Counted from the first letter of the stretch, positions 33,965-43,188 are shown. The stretch: 64,000 nt of DNA from Mycolicibacterium confluentis (GCF_010729895.1 NZ_AP022612.1:1178001-1242000); one strand, 5' to 3'. Notes: generated by a model from the letters alone, not told the origin. Program-made: numbers and translations.

Positions 33965-34986
33965 CGCGCACTAAGAGCACGCTCGTCAAATTCACGGTGT
34001 TCGCCACCGTGATGGCGGTGCTCACCGTGTTCCTGTTCATGGCATTCGGCGAATACCGCAGCGGATCCACGTCGGGCTACTCCGCGGTGTTCAAGGACGC
34101 ATCCCGGCTGAAGGAGGGCGACTCCGTGCGGGTCGCCGGCGTTCGGGTGGGTACCGTGGAATCGGTTGCACTGCAACCCGATCGCAGCGTGCTGGTGAAG
34201 TTCGACGCCGATCGGGACATCAAGCTGACCACCGGCACCAATGTCGCGGTGCGCTATCTGAACCTGGTCGGTGACCGCTACCTCGAACTGATCGACACTC
34301 CGGGATCGACGCGAATCCTGCCCACGGGCTCACGGATCCCCGAGGACCGCACGGCGGCGGCGCTCGACCTCGACCTGCTGCTGGGCGGGCTTCGCCCGGT
34401 GATCCAGGGCCTCAATCCGCAGGACGTCAACGCGCTCACCTCGTCGCTGATCCAGGTTCTGCAGGGCCAGGGCGACGCACTGGACTCGCTGATGAGCAGG
34501 ACGTCGTCGTTCTCCACCACGCTGGCCGACAACAACGAGGTCATCCAGCAGTTGATCGACAACCTCAACACGGTGATGGGCACGCTGGCCAAGGACGGCG
34601 ACAAGTTCGACACCACCGTCGACCGGATGGAGCAGTTGGTCAGCGGGCTGTCCCAGGACCGCAGTTCGCTCGGCGAGGCCGTCAGCGCGCTCGACGACGG
34701 CACGGCCTCGATCGCCAGCCTGCTGACGCAGGCCCGGCCGCACCTCAAGGGCGACATCGAGCAGATCAACCGCGTCGCAACGCTGTTGGACGAAGGTAAG
34801 GCGACGCTGGACCGTGGCCTGCAGAAGGGGCCGGACAACTACCGCAAGCTGGCCCGGCTCGGCTCGTACGGCAGCTGGATCATGTACTACATCTGCGGAC
34901 TGTCGCTCCGCGTCACTGATCTGCAGGGCCGCACTGCGGTCTTCCCGATGATCAAACAGGAAAGCGGGAGGTGCGGGGAGCCCTGA
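33961..34986 (+). CDS. mceB: MCE-family protein, MceB position
   Basis: A 341-residue Mce subunit. Membrane helix at about residues 9-27, then the MCE domain with the SGYSAVFKDASRLKEGDSVRVAGVRVGTV core, and a helical C-terminal part with heptad-like Leu/Val spacing. ATG overlaps the mceA stop (ATGA). It ends with a short Cys-containing tail, without the Pro-rich extension of MceD-F. Confidence 0.95.
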   Translation: MTRTKSTLVKFTVFATVMAVLTVFLFMAFGEYRSGSTSGYSAVFKDASRLKEGDSVRVAGVRVGTVESVALQPDRSVLVKFDADRDIKLTTGTNVAVRYLNLVGDRYLELIDTPGSTRILPTGSRIPEDRTAAALDLDLLLGGLRPVIQGLNPQDVNALTSSLIQVLQGQGDALDSLMSRTSSFSTTLADNNEVIQQLIDNLNTVMGTLAKDGDKFDTTVDRMEQLVSGLSQDRSSLGEAVSALDDGTASIASLLTQARPHLKGDIEQINRVATLLDEGKATLDRGLQKGPDNYRKLARLGSYGSWIMYYICGLSLRVTDLQGRTAVFPMIKQESGRCGEP

Positions 34987-36068
34987 TGCTGAAATACCGC
35001 GAATCAAACCTGATCCGGGCGGGGTTCATCGGCGCCATGCTGATAGTCCTGACCATCGCCGTGGGCCTGCAGCCCGAGCGCATCACACAGTGGGCCACCT
35101 CGGTGCGACACCAGGCGCTGTTCACCGAGGCCGGCGGCATCGCCGTCGGCAACGACGTCACGATGTCCGGCATCAAAGTCGGCACCGTGACCGGTGTTTC
35201 GCTGCAGAACGGCGATGCGCTGATCACCTTCACCACCGAGGGGCGTCACCCGCTGGGGTCGCAGACCACCGCGCACATCCGCACCGGATCCCTGCTGGGC
35301 GAACGTGTTCTGACCCTGGAGTCCGAGGGCAGCGGCACGCTGCGCGCGGCCGACGTCATCCCGACCACTCGCACGTCGTCGCCGTACTCGCTGACCGACG
35401 CGGTCAGCGACCTCACCTCCAACACCAAGGGCACCGACACCGAGTCGCTGAACCAGTCGCTGGACACGCTGTCGGCAACCGTCGACCAGTTGGCTCCCCG
35501 GCTCGGGCCCACGTTCGACGGGCTGAGCCGACTGTCGAAGTCCATCAACAGCCGCAACGAGAATCTGGGCGACCTGCTCAAGAGCGCCAGCGATGTCACG
35601 GTGGTGCTGGGGGAGCGCAGCCAGCAGCTGAACACGCTGATCCTCAACGCCAATGACCTGCTGGGTGTGCTCGACGACCGGCGTCAGGCGATCGTCGACC
35701 TGCTGGCCAACACCAGTGCGGTCGCCCAGCAGCTGACCGGACTGGTGGCCGACAACGAGGCGCAGCTCGCGCCGACGCTGGACCGGCTGAACTCGGTGTC
35801 CGAGGTCCTCGAGCGCAACCGCGACAACATCACCAAGATGCTGCCGGACATGAAGAAGTTCATGCTGTCGCAGGGCGAAACCCTGGCCAACGGGCCGTAT
35901 TACAACGCCTTTGTGCCCAACCTGCAGCCCGCGCAGCTCATGCAGCCGTTCTTCGATTACGCGTTCGGCTTCCGCCGCGGCGTCAATGCCGGCCAGCCCC
36001 CCGACAACGCAGGCCCGCGCGCTGAGTTGCCGCTTCCCTACAACGGCATTCCTGGAGGTACGCGCTGA
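34986..36068 (+). CDS. mceC: MCE-family protein, MceC position
   Basis: A 360-residue Mce subunit with an N-terminal membrane helix (about residues 10-27), the MCE domain starting near QALFTEAGGIAVGNDVTMSGIKVGTV and a helical C-terminal half. The ATG at 34986 shares a base with the mceB stop (TGATG) and has GGGGAG in front; a frame extension to 34971 is less likely. C-terminal residues include some Pro and Gly but no long repeat. Confidence 0.95.
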   Translation: MLKYRESNLIRAGFIGAMLIVLTIAVGLQPERITQWATSVRHQALFTEAGGIAVGNDVTMSGIKVGTVTGVSLQNGDALITFTTEGRHPLGSQTTAHIRTGSLLGERVLTLESEGSGTLRAADVIPTTRTSSPYSLTDAVSDLTSNTKGTDTESLNQSLDTLSATVDQLAPRLGPTFDGLSRLSKSINSRNENLGDLLKSASDVTVVLGERSQQLNTLILNANDLLGVLDDRRQAIVDLLANTSAVAQQLTGLVADNEAQLAPTLDRLNSVSEVLERNRDNITKMLPDMKKFMLSQGETLANGPYYNAFVPNLQPAQLMQPFFDYAFGFRRGVNAGQPPDNAGPRAELPLPYNGIPGGTR

Positions 36069-37528
36069 TGGCCCGGAAACGGTGGACGGCCGTGCTCGCG
36101 GTGGCGTTGGCCGCGTTGCTCGCAGTCGGAGGCACAGTCCTCGTGCGCCAGCAGTTCTTCGGCGCCAAGACGATGAGCGCGCTGTTCGAGACGGCGACCG
36201 GCGTGTACCCGGGTGACGAGGTCCGGGTGTCCGGGGTCAAGGTCGGCACGATCAAGTCGATCGAACCGCAGGGCACCGAGACCAAGGTGGTCTTCGAGGT
36301 CGACAACGACGTGCCGATCCCCGAGGACGCCAAGGCCATCATCGTGGCGCAGAACCTGGTGGCGGCACGGTACGTGCAGCTTGCGCCGGCCTACCGGGAC
36401 AGTGGGCCCACGCTGGCCGACGGCGCCCAGATTCCTCGTGATCGGACGGCGGTCCCGGTCGAATGGGACGAGGTCAAGACCCAATTGATGCGGCTGGCCA
36501 CGGAATTGGGTCCGCAGAGCGGCGTCGACGGCACCTCGGTGTCACGGTTCATCGAGACCGCCGCCAACGCGATGGACGGCAATGGGGCCAAGCTGCGCGA
36601 GACCATCACGCAGCTGTCCGGGGTGTCACGCATCCTGGCCGAGGGCAGCGGCGACATCGTCGGCATCATCAAGAATCTGCAGTTGTTCCTGACCGCACTG
36701 CGGGACAGCAACGAGCAGGTGGTGTCGTTCCAGAACCGCCTCGCGACGCTGACCAGCGTGGTCGACGGCAGCCGATCCGATCTTGACGGGGCGCTGAAGA
36801 ACCTCTCGGTCGCGGTCGGGGAGGTGCAGCGCTTCGTGGCGGGCACGCGGGACAAGACCGCCGAGCAGGTGCAGCGGCTGTCCAACATCACGCAGAATCT
36901 GGCGGACAACCAGATGAACCTGAAGAACATCCTGCACATCGCGCCGAACGCGTTCATCAACGGCTACAACATCTACAACCCCGACACCGGCAGCGCGGTC
37001 GGCCAGTTCGTGCTCAACAACTTCTCCAACCCGGTGGAGTTCATCTGTGGCGCCATCGGTGCGATCGAGAACACCACCGGGCCGGAGACCGCCAAGCTGT
37101 GCTCGCAGTATCTGGGTCCGGCCCTGCGTTTGGCGAACTTCAACTTGCTGCCCTTCCCGGTCGCGCCGTACCTGATGCCCGCCGCGAGCCCGAAGAACAT
37201 CGAGTACTCCGAGCCGGGACTGGCACCGGGCGGGGGTGGCGGATCGCCTAAGCCGCCGGAGACGCCGCCTGCGGTCTCCGCCTACGACGGCGCGGCGCCA
37301 GGCCCCGCACCGTTCACCGGCCGTGCGCCGGGGGTGCCGCCGCCAGGTGCGCAGCAGATGTTGCCGGGTGGCGACTTCTACCCGCCGAACACGCCGAACA
37401 TGGTCAACGACCTGCTCAACCCAGCAGGCGCACCGCCGGGACCGGCTCCTGAGGGGCCGCTCGCAGCCGAAGCCCCGCCGGCCCCTGCGCCCGGTCCGGC
37501 TCCGGCAGAAGGGATGCCGCCAGCATGA
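36068..37528 (+). CDS. mceD: MCE-family protein, MceD position
   Basis: A 486-residue Mce subunit. Membrane helix at about residues 7-25, MCE domain beginning TMSALFETATGVYPGDEVRVSGVKVGTI, helical needle region, then from about residue 395 a tail very rich in Pro, Gly and Ala. Such tails are normal in MceC/D/F proteins of mycobacteria and are thought to be disordered. Its ATG shares a base with the mceC stop. Confidence 0.95.
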   Translation: MARKRWTAVLAVALAALLAVGGTVLVRQQFFGAKTMSALFETATGVYPGDEVRVSGVKVGTIKSIEPQGTETKVVFEVDNDVPIPEDAKAIIVAQNLVAARYVQLAPAYRDSGPTLADGAQIPRDRTAVPVEWDEVKTQLMRLATELGPQSGVDGTSVSRFIETAANAMDGNGAKLRETITQLSGVSRILAEGSGDIVGIIKNLQLFLTALRDSNEQVVSFQNRLATLTSVVDGSRSDLDGALKNLSVAVGEVQRFVAGTRDKTAEQVQRLSNITQNLADNQMNLKNILHIAPNAFINGYNIYNPDTGSAVGQFVLNNFSNPVEFICGAIGAIENTTGPETAKLCSQYLGPALRLANFNLLPFPVAPYLMPAASPKNIEYSEPGLAPGGGGGSPKPPETPPAVSAYDGAAPGPAPFTGRAPGVPPPGAQQMLPGGDFYPPNTPNMVNDLLNPAGAPPGPAPEGPLAAEAPPAPAPGPAPAEGMPPA

Positions 37529-38856
37529 TCGTCAGATCAGTCCGGATGGCCGTTGCGGCGGGTTCGTGCGTCGCGCTGACCACAGTGGGATGTTCGTTCC
37601 AGGGGGTGAACTCGCTGCCGTTGCCCGGTGCCGTCGGGCGCAGCGGGGACGCGCAGGTCTTCCACGCGGAGATCGCCAATGTCGCCACACTGGAACCGAA
37701 TTCGCCGGTCATGCTCAACGATGTCGTGGTCGGCAGCGTGCGCAAGATGTCGGTCAAGAACTGGCACGCCGACATCGAGTTCTCCGTGCAGCCTGATGTG
37801 GTGGTGCCGGCCAACGCGGTCGCCAGCGTCGGTCAGACCAGCCTGCTGGGTTCCATGCACCTGGCGCTCAAACCGCCGATCGGGGAACCGGCCAGCGGCG
37901 AGCTTGCGCCGGGATCGACCATCGCCCTGAACAGTTCGTCGACCTACCCGTCGACCGAGCAGACGCTGTCCTCGCTGTCGACCGTGGTCAACGGCGGCGG
38001 CCTCGGTCAGATGGGCGACGTCATCCACAACTTCAGCGCCGCGTTGAGCGGCAATGAGACCGACATCCGCGAACTGCTCACGCGGTTGGATGATTTCGTC
38101 GGTGTGCTGGACGCCCAGCGGGACAACATCGTGGGCACGATCCAGTCGATGAACCGACTGTCGTCGACGTTCGCCGGTCAGCGTGATTCGCTCACGGAGG
38201 CGCTGAACAAGATCCCGCCCGCCCTGGACGTGCTGATCAAGGAGCGCCCGACGTTCACGACGGCCCTGCAGCGGCTCGGAACATTCTCTGCCACCGCGAA
38301 TCAGCTGGTCAACGATTCGCAGGAGGACCTCGTCGCCAACCTGCGGAACCTGGAACCGGCGATGAAGGCACTGGCCGACGTCGGCCCGCGCCTGCCCGCC
38401 ATCGTGGAGTACGCGGGGCACTTCCCGTTCACGCAGAGCTTCATGGATCGCGCGATCCGCGGCGACTATTACAACCTGTTCGCGATCATCGACCTCACCA
38501 TCCCGCGGTTGAAGCGCAGCCTGTTCCTGGGCACACGGTGGGAGCAGGACGATGCGCAGTTGGTGCCCGCCCCAGGTGATCCGGCCTACCTGAACTACAC
38601 CTACGACCCGCTCAAGACCGGGGCCACACCGCCTCCCGGGGCCTTCCCGCCCGAGGAGACGGGTCCGCCGCAGGCGCCGCCACCGCTGCCGGGCAACGTC
38701 GGTCCGGTGCTGCCGGTCGTGCCGCCCGCGCCGATGGCCGGGGCGCCGGTTCAGCTCGAGGCTGCCCCGGTTGAGCCCGGTCAGCCCGCGCCGATCTTCG
38801 CCGGACCGTATGCGCCACAACAGAACCCGCCTGCAGAAACCCCTGGGGGACGCTGA
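37525..38856 (+). CDS. mceE: MCE-family lipoprotein, MceE position
   Basis: A 443-residue Mce subunit of the lipoprotein (LprK-like) type. The N-terminus is a signal peptide ending TTVGC, so lipidation is expected at Cys23, which replaces the membrane helix of the other Mce subunits. The MCE domain follows (QVFHAEIANVATLEPNSPVMLNDVVVGSV), then a helical region and a Pro-rich tail. It overlaps mceD by 4 bp and shares a base with the mceF start. Confidence 0.95.
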   Translation: MIVRSVRMAVAAGSCVALTTVGCSFQGVNSLPLPGAVGRSGDAQVFHAEIANVATLEPNSPVMLNDVVVGSVRKMSVKNWHADIEFSVQPDVVVPANAVASVGQTSLLGSMHLALKPPIGEPASGELAPGSTIALNSSSTYPSTEQTLSSLSTVVNGGGLGQMGDVIHNFSAALSGNETDIRELLTRLDDFVGVLDAQRDNIVGTIQSMNRLSSTFAGQRDSLTEALNKIPPALDVLIKERPTFTTALQRLGTFSATANQLVNDSQEDLVANLRNLEPAMKALADVGPRLPAIVEYAGHFPFTQSFMDRAIRGDYYNLFAIIDLTIPRLKRSLFLGTRWEQDDAQLVPAPGDPAYLNYTYDPLKTGATPPPGAFPPEETGPPQAPPPLPGNVGPVLPVVPPAPMAGAPVQLEAAPVEPGQPAPIFAGPYAPQQNPPAETPGGR

Positions 38857-40574
38857 TGCTGACACGCTTTGTCCGATCCCAGTTGATCATCTTCACCATC
38901 GCGTCGCTGGTCGGCGTGGCGGTGATGCTGTTCGCCTACATGCAGGTGCCCACACTGCTGGGGCTCGGGCGGATCACGGTCAAGATGCAGCTGCCCGCGA
39001 CGGGCGGCCTGTACCAGTTCAGCAACGTCACCTACCGGGGCGTCCAGATCGGCAAGGTGACCTCGGTCGACCTGACCGCGACCGGCGCCGAGGCCACGTT
39101 GTCGCTCGAGCGGTCACCGAAGGTGCCTGCCGACCTGAAGGCCGAGGTTCGCAGCATGTCGGCGGTCGGCGAGCAGTACGTCGAACTGCTGCCCGACACC
39201 GATCAACCGCCGTACCTGGAGAACGGGTCGGTGATTCCGGTGGACCGCACCACGATTCCACAGCAGGTCGGACCGATGCTCGATCAGGTCAGTGCCCTGG
39301 TCGACACCATCCCCAGCGACAAGCTGAGCCAACTGCTCAACGAGACGTTCAACGCGTTCAACGGCACCGGATTCGACTTCGGCTCACTGTTGGACTCGGC
39401 CTCGACGATCTCGAAGGACGCGAGCGCGATCAAGGACCAGACTCGGGCCCTGCTCGACGACTCCCAGCCGTTCCTCGAGGCCCAGGCCCAGACCACCGAT
39501 TCGACCCGAACCTGGGCCAGGAGCCTGGCCGGCATCACGGGGCAGGTGGCGACCAACGACAACGAAGTGCGGGCGCTGCTGCGCAGCGGACCCGGCTTCG
39601 CCCAGGAGACCTCGGCGCTGCTTCAGCAGCTCAAGCCGACTCTGCCGGTGCTGCTGGCGAACCTGACCACGATCGGTCAGATCGGCGTCACGTACAACCC
39701 GGCGATCGAACAGCTTCTGGTGCTGCTTCCGCCGTATGTCTCACAGATTCAGACCTACGCGCCGACGAACAACCCGACGGGCCTGCCCAACGGCGAATTC
39801 TCGCTGGGCCTGGGCGATCCCGCGTCGTGCACCGTGGGCTTCCTGCCGCCGTCGGCCTGGCGGTCGCCGGCCGACACCACGGTCATCGACACCCCGGACA
39901 ACCTGTACTGCAAGCTGCCGCAGGATTCGCCTGTGGCGGTGCGCGGCGCGCGCAACTATCCGTGCATGAACCAGCCGGGCAAGCGTGCGCCCACGGTCGA
40001 GCTGTGCGAGGACCCCCGCGGGTATCAGCCGCTGGCGCAACGTCAGCATGTGTTGGGCCCGTATCCCTTCGACCCGAACCTGGTGTCGCAGGGTGTTCCG
40101 ATCGATTCGCGAGCGCGGGCCGACGACAATATCTTCGGACCCCTCGAGGGTTCGCCGCTGCCGGTCGGTGTCGGTGCGCCGCCCGTGGCCGCGCCGCCGG
40201 AACCGCAACCGCCCGCCAGCTTCCCGGGTATGCCGCCGGGCCCGCTGCTGCCCGGTCAGCCGTTGTACCTGGAACCGCCGGTGCCTGGCCAGGCGCCGCC
40301 GCCACCCCCCAACCCGGATGCGAGTCCGCCAGCCCCGGTGGACGAACCGCGCAACCAGGTGGTGCCGGTGCCGGGTGTGGGTGACGTACCCATCGGTGAG
40401 TTCAGCGCACCGGCCGCCGCGCCGTCGGCGTTCAACGGTGCCGACGGGCCGTCGGTGGCCGTGGCGAAGTACAACCCCCGCACCGGTGAGTACATGGGCA
40501 AGGACGGCAAGCTCTACCAGCAGGCCGACCTCACCAAGCAGCCGACGTCCTGGGAGGACATGATGCCCACCTGA
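38856..40574 (+). CDS. mceF: MCE-family protein, MceF position
   Basis: A 572-residue Mce subunit, the last gene of the operon. Membrane helix at about residues 8-28, MCE domain with YQFSNVTYRGVQIGKV, helical segment, and a Pro/Ala/Gly-rich tail from about residue 425, ending TSWEDMMPT. Conserved Cys residues in the middle (SCTVGF, YCKLPQ, YPCMNQ) are typical of MceF proteins. A strong hairpin follows 16 bp after the stop, so the operon ends here. Confidence 0.95.
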   Translation: MLTRFVRSQLIIFTIASLVGVAVMLFAYMQVPTLLGLGRITVKMQLPATGGLYQFSNVTYRGVQIGKVTSVDLTATGAEATLSLERSPKVPADLKAEVRSMSAVGEQYVELLPDTDQPPYLENGSVIPVDRTTIPQQVGPMLDQVSALVDTIPSDKLSQLLNETFNAFNGTGFDFGSLLDSASTISKDASAIKDQTRALLDDSQPFLEAQAQTTDSTRTWARSLAGITGQVATNDNEVRALLRSGPGFAQETSALLQQLKPTLPVLLANLTTIGQIGVTYNPAIEQLLVLLPPYVSQIQTYAPTNNPTGLPNGEFSLGLGDPASCTVGFLPPSAWRSPADTTVIDTPDNLYCKLPQDSPVAVRGARNYPCMNQPGKRAPTVELCEDPRGYQPLAQRQHVLGPYPFDPNLVSQGVPIDSRARADDNIFGPLEGSPLPVGVGAPPVAAPPEPQPPASFPGMPPGPLLPGQPLYLEPPVPGQAPPPPPNPDASPPAPVDEPRNQVVPVPGVGDVPIGEFSAPAAAPSAFNGADGPSVAVAKYNPRTGEYMGKDGKLYQQADLTKQPTSWEDMMPT

Positions 40575-40590
40575 GGCAGGCTGAAGGACA

Positions 40591-40630
40591 ACAGGTCTGG
40601 CCCCCGGCAGTCGCCGGGGGCCAGATCTGT
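40591..40630 (+). terminator. terminator of the mce operon
   Basis: Arms of 18 nt (40591-40608 and 40613-40630) pair with only one G-T wobble around a 4-nt loop; the centre is CTGGCCCCCGGC. It lies 16 bp beyond mceF. Confidence 0.9.
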
Positions 40631-40646
40631 CTGATGGGTGTGGCCC

Positions 40647-40712
40647 TTCGTGAGCAGACACAAAATCGCCCCTTTTGGGGCGATTCTCTGCGATTCCGCG
40701 TCTGCTCGCGAA
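40647..40712. repeat. nested hairpin, possible dispersed palindromic/terminator element
   Basis: An outer pair (40647-40659 with 40700-40712, TTCGTGAGCAGAC with GTCTGCTCGCGAA, one mismatch) encloses a perfect inner hairpin with 9-bp arms and TTTT loop (40664-40685). It sits between the mce terminator and the convergent secreted-protein gene and can serve as the latter's terminator. The structured, boundary-defined form resembles a dispersed palindromic unit, but only one copy was noticed here. Confidence 0.6.
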
Positions 40713-40724
40713 AGGAACTGAGCC

Positions 40725-41246
40725 CTAGATCTTCTTCATGTAGAACGGGATTCGAATCACCGGCCACTGGTTGCGCCCGCACGACCCGCTGGGGCCGATG
40801 GTGCGGTCCTCGCCGGTGAACTCGTTGGTGGTGTAGGTGGGATCGAAGCGGGCGTCGCTGGACACCGGATAGAACTTGTAGGTCTGCAGACCCTCGACCG
40901 GGACGCCGTCGGCGCAGTAACGCCAGTTGGGGACCGCACGCTTGATGTACCACAGCCCGTTGGTCGTGTAGATGGGTGCCGTCCAACCCTGATCGCTGGT
41001 GACGGTGCCGGCGCAGTCGGAGGGGGAGGTGCAGGACGTGGAGATGGTCCAGGTGCTGCGTATCGACGGCTGGTCCTCGTAGCGGTCGTTGATCATCGCC
41101 CAGTCGCCGTTCGACGATGTCGCGAAGGTGCCGTTGATGCCCCACTCCTGGGCCGACGCAGGCGCGGCGCTCATCAGGCCGGCGCCGAGCAGGCCGACAG
41201 AGGCCGCCAGGGCCATGGTCTTGACACCCAAGGGGGAGGCCGACAT
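40725..41246 (-). CDS. secreted protein of unknown function
   Basis: A 173-residue protein with a Sec signal peptide (hydrophobic stretch residues 8-26, cleavage expected after ASA at about 32). The mature part is Trp/Tyr-rich and has six Cys residues in pairs (CTSPSDC, YC, SCGRN), suggesting a disulfide-bonded beta-rich exported protein. The ATG at 41246 has GAAGGAG upstream; frame extension to 41300 runs through an inverted repeat. I do not recognise a named family. Its position directly after mce, and an operator-like site shared with nearby genes, suggest a link to the same physiology. Confidence 0.8.
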   Translation of the reverse strand: MSASPLGVKTMALAASVGLLGAGLMSAAPASAQEWGINGTFATSSNGDWAMINDRYEDQPSIRSTWTISTSCTSPSDCAGTVTSDQGWTAPIYTTNGLWYIKRAVPNWRYCADGVPVEGLQTYKFYPVSSDARFDPTYTTNEFTGEDRTIGPSGSCGRNQWPVIRIPFYMKKI

Positions 41247-41276
41247 TGAGCTGCTCCTTCGACCGGTGATAGTCAC

Positions 41277-41295
41277 ATTCTCAGAACCGGAGAAT
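41277..41295. promoter_or_regulatory. 19-bp inverted repeat ATTCTC-N7-GAGAAT (perfect copy)
   Basis: Perfect 6-bp arms (41277-41282, 41290-41295) with a 7-bp spacer, 30 bp upstream of the secreted-protein ATG on the minus strand. Confidence 0.6.
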
Positions 41296-41358
41296 AGCAC
41301 TGCCGCAGTGTCTCTCAGTGGGCATCGGCGACTTTGACGTACGACGCCTTCGAGTTGC

Positions 41359-42051
41359 TCAGAGGAACTCCACCTCGGAGATCTTCGGCTGGCCGCCGTC
41401 CCTGGTGAGGGTCATGGCCACGCGGAAACGCTGCGGCGCCTTCCGCTCATCCTGGGCGTTGCGGGCGACCGACTGCGCGGCCACCAGAACCACCGCGTTG
41501 TCCTCGCTCATCGACTCGACGGCCACGGCGTCGACCTTGACCTCGGTGACGACCTTGGACTGCTCCAACGCCTTGACGAGCATCTCCGACTGGGACGAGA
41601 ACTCCTCTTTGAACTTCCCCGTGGAATCGTCGATGACGCGCTGCACCGACCCCTGGGCGTCGTTGAAGTCCAGCGACATGATGTTGATGGTGCCCTGCCT
41701 GGCCACCGCGGAGTACTCCGCTTCCCGCTGCCGGTCCTGGTCATGGGCGTGCCGCTGCCAGGCCATCACGCCGCTGAGTGCCAGCAGTCCGCAGATCGCG
41801 ACGACGGCCACCGTGGCCAGCGCGGGCAGGGCGGCTCGCCGCCACGCGGCCGGCTTGGCCGCGGCCGGCGCATTGACCGCTTCGGCCTCGTAGTCTCGGG
41901 CCTGCTCCGACTCCTGCGCCTGCTCCGCCTCTCGCGCCTGCTCCGCCGCGACTCGGAGCTGCTCGGCGCGGGCACGGGCCTGCGCGGCCCTCTGCTCGGC
42001 GGCGCGGGCTTCGGCCAAGGCCTGTTCGGCTGCCGTGGGCTCGTGCGCCAT
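41359..42051 (-). CDS. Mce-associated membrane protein (Mas-like)
   Basis: A 230-residue protein with a charged Ala/Glu/Gln/Arg-rich coiled coil (about residues 8-60), one membrane helix (about 73-95) and an outer domain that resembles the VirB8/NTF2-like fold of Mce-associated (Mas) proteins: EYSAVARQGTINIMSLDFNDAQGSVQRVIDDSTGKFKEEF and a C-terminal FRVAMTLTRDGGQPKISEVEFL. In other mycobacteria such proteins are encoded just after mce operons and help assemble or stabilise the importer. ATG 42051 has GAGGAG in front; a GTG at 42084 is less likely. Confidence 0.85.
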   Translation of the reverse strand: MAHEPTAAEQALAEARAAEQRAAQARARAEQLRVAAEQAREAEQAQESEQARDYEAEAVNAPAAAKPAAWRRAALPALATVAVVAICGLLALSGVMAWQRHAHDQDRQREAEYSAVARQGTINIMSLDFNDAQGSVQRVIDDSTGKFKEEFSSQSEMLVKALEQSKVVTEVKVDAVAVESMSEDNAVVLVAAQSVARNAQDERKAPQRFRVAMTLTRDGGQPKISEVEFL

Positions 42052-42125
42052 TTCGTCCCTCTCCTCGTCGTTCAGGATGCACACTACCGTCGGGCGAAGA
42101 TTCGTCGGCGACGGACCGTAGTAAT

Positions 42126-42144
42126 CTTCTCCAAAACCGAGAGT
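42126..42144. promoter_or_regulatory. 19-bp inverted repeat of the RTTCTY-N7-RAGAAY type (two mismatches)
   Basis: CTTCTC (42126-42131) and GAGAGT (42139-42144) with a 7-bp spacer, in the divergent promoter of the Mas-like gene and the secreted-protein gene at 42174, 29 bp before the latter start. Confidence 0.4.
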
Positions 42145-42173
42145 TTCGTTTCCGCCTATGCGAAGGTGACGAT

Positions 42174-42578
42174 GTGCGTGTGACTCGTGCTGCTGTGGCC
42201 GCAGCCGCCCCGGTGATCGTGGCTTCGATGTTGACGGCTCCGCAAGCGAATGCCGGCCCGCAGACCTGCAACGATGCGTTCTGCGTTCCAGGCATCACGC
42301 CCAACGTGGTGCTGGGTTCCTACTGTGACAACACCAGCTACTTCGTCTTCGGCACCGCGGTCGCGGGCCCGTCGATTCAGCCTGGGCGGTTGGTGTTCTG
42401 CGGTTCGCCTCGTCGTTACGAACCCCGCTGGTTCCGGTCGCCACCGATGGCGGGCATCCGCGAAGAGGGCAGCCTGTGCACCACGGAACTGAGCATGGTC
42501 GCGCAGGCACCCGATGGGCTGTTCCTGTCGTGTGTGCCGATGGCCGGTGACTCCCGCTGGCGGCGCGGCGACGCCTGA
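42174..42578 (+). CDS. secreted Cys-containing small protein
   Basis: A 134-residue protein with a Sec signal peptide (residues 1-27, cleavage after ANA). The mature chain has six Cys residues (TC, FC, YC, FC, LC, SC) well separated, suggesting disulfides. The start is GTG at 42174 with GAAGG nine to ten nt upstream. No family recognised. It is divergent from the Mas-like gene and shares an operator-like site with it. Confidence 0.75.
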   Translation: MRVTRAAVAAAAPVIVASMLTAPQANAGPQTCNDAFCVPGITPNVVLGSYCDNTSYFVFGTAVAGPSIQPGRLVFCGSPRRYEPRWFRSPPMAGIREEGSLCTTELSMVAQAPDGLFLSCVPMAGDSRWRRGDA

Positions 42579-42595
42579 CCGCTTCCACGCTTTCT

Positions 42596-42631
42596 CTGCG
42601 CGGCGTCATCCTCGTCGATGGCGCCGCGCAG
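42596..42631. terminator. hairpin between convergent secreted-protein genes
   Basis: Arms 42596-42610 and 42617-42631 pair over 15 positions with one G-T wobble and a 6-nt loop; the outer 10 bp (CTGCGCGGCG) are perfect. It begins 18 bp after the plus-strand stop. The following 140 bp up to the minus-strand stop show no feature. Confidence 0.75.
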
Positions 42632-42771
42632 TCATGTGGGGACCACGGTCCGTGACCGCGCTCCCGGCGGTCACGCGCCAGTCGGCGCAAGCCCGCCGCA
42701 GAAAAATGAGCAGTGCACTGCGTCGCCTGCCCTCAAGAAGGTTCAGGCGGGACGGTTTTCGGCCAAGCGCT

Positions 42772-43188
42772 CTACCAGGGGCGCAGCGAGCACAGCGCGC
42801 CCTTGGGCCCGCTGTCGGTGGCCACCACGACGCCGTCGACCTCGAGGGTGCAGTTGAAGGCCGGGGGTGTGAAGTTCGGCGACTCAGCGGACTGCACCGT
42901 CACCATGGCCCACATCTCCGGATCCGCCAGCGACGTCTCGAGGACCCACGGTCGGTCCGGCGCGAGGTCGACGTCGGCGCGCGGACTGAAGACGTAGGGG
43001 TTGTGGCTGTAGTCGGAGAAGACCGCGGGTTCGGTGTCGCGGTAGTAGATGTGGGACCAGATGGGGCCATCGGCGGTGACGGTGTACCGGATGTGGTGCA
43101 TCACCGGGTCGGCCGCAGCCTGCGGGGCGGCGGCGAGGGCGCCGGCCATCAGGCCGAGCGCTGCAGTGGTCGCCAGGGCAGAGCGCAT
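42772..43188 (-). CDS. secreted protein of unknown function
   Basis: A 138-residue exported protein: signal peptide to about residue 26 (AAPQAAA then DPV), then a beta-rich chain (HHIRYTVTADGPIWSHIYYRD, PWVLETSLADPEMWAMVTVQS) ending in two Cys-containing strands. The overall pattern is reminiscent of small beta-sandwich exported proteins of mycobacteria, but I cannot name the family. ATG 43188 has AGGA at a good distance; a GTG at 43194 overlaps the preceding gene's stop. It is co-transcribed with the gene at 43191-43664. Confidence 0.75.
   Translation of the reverse strand: MRSALATTAALGLMAGALAAAPQAAADPVMHHIRYTVTADGPIWSHIYYRDTEPAVFSDYSHNPYVFSPRADVDLAPDRPWVLETSLADPEMWAMVTVQSAESPNFTPPAFNCTLEVDGVVVATDSGPKGALCSLRPW

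Noticed and set aside
30995..40574. Naming the operon mce1, mce3 or mce4
   Set aside because: All classes share the same gene order; neighbours do not match the M. tuberculosis loci that I know, and assignment needs phylogeny.
40634..40819. 61-codon plus-strand frame after mceF
   Set aside because: It is made of hairpin DNA and antisense of the secreted-protein gene; no protein-like pattern.
41277..41295. KstR operator
   Set aside because: The site lacks the AAC-N2-GTT core of KstR sites; its arms are ATTCTC/GAGAAT with a 7-bp spacer, so a different regulator is more likely.
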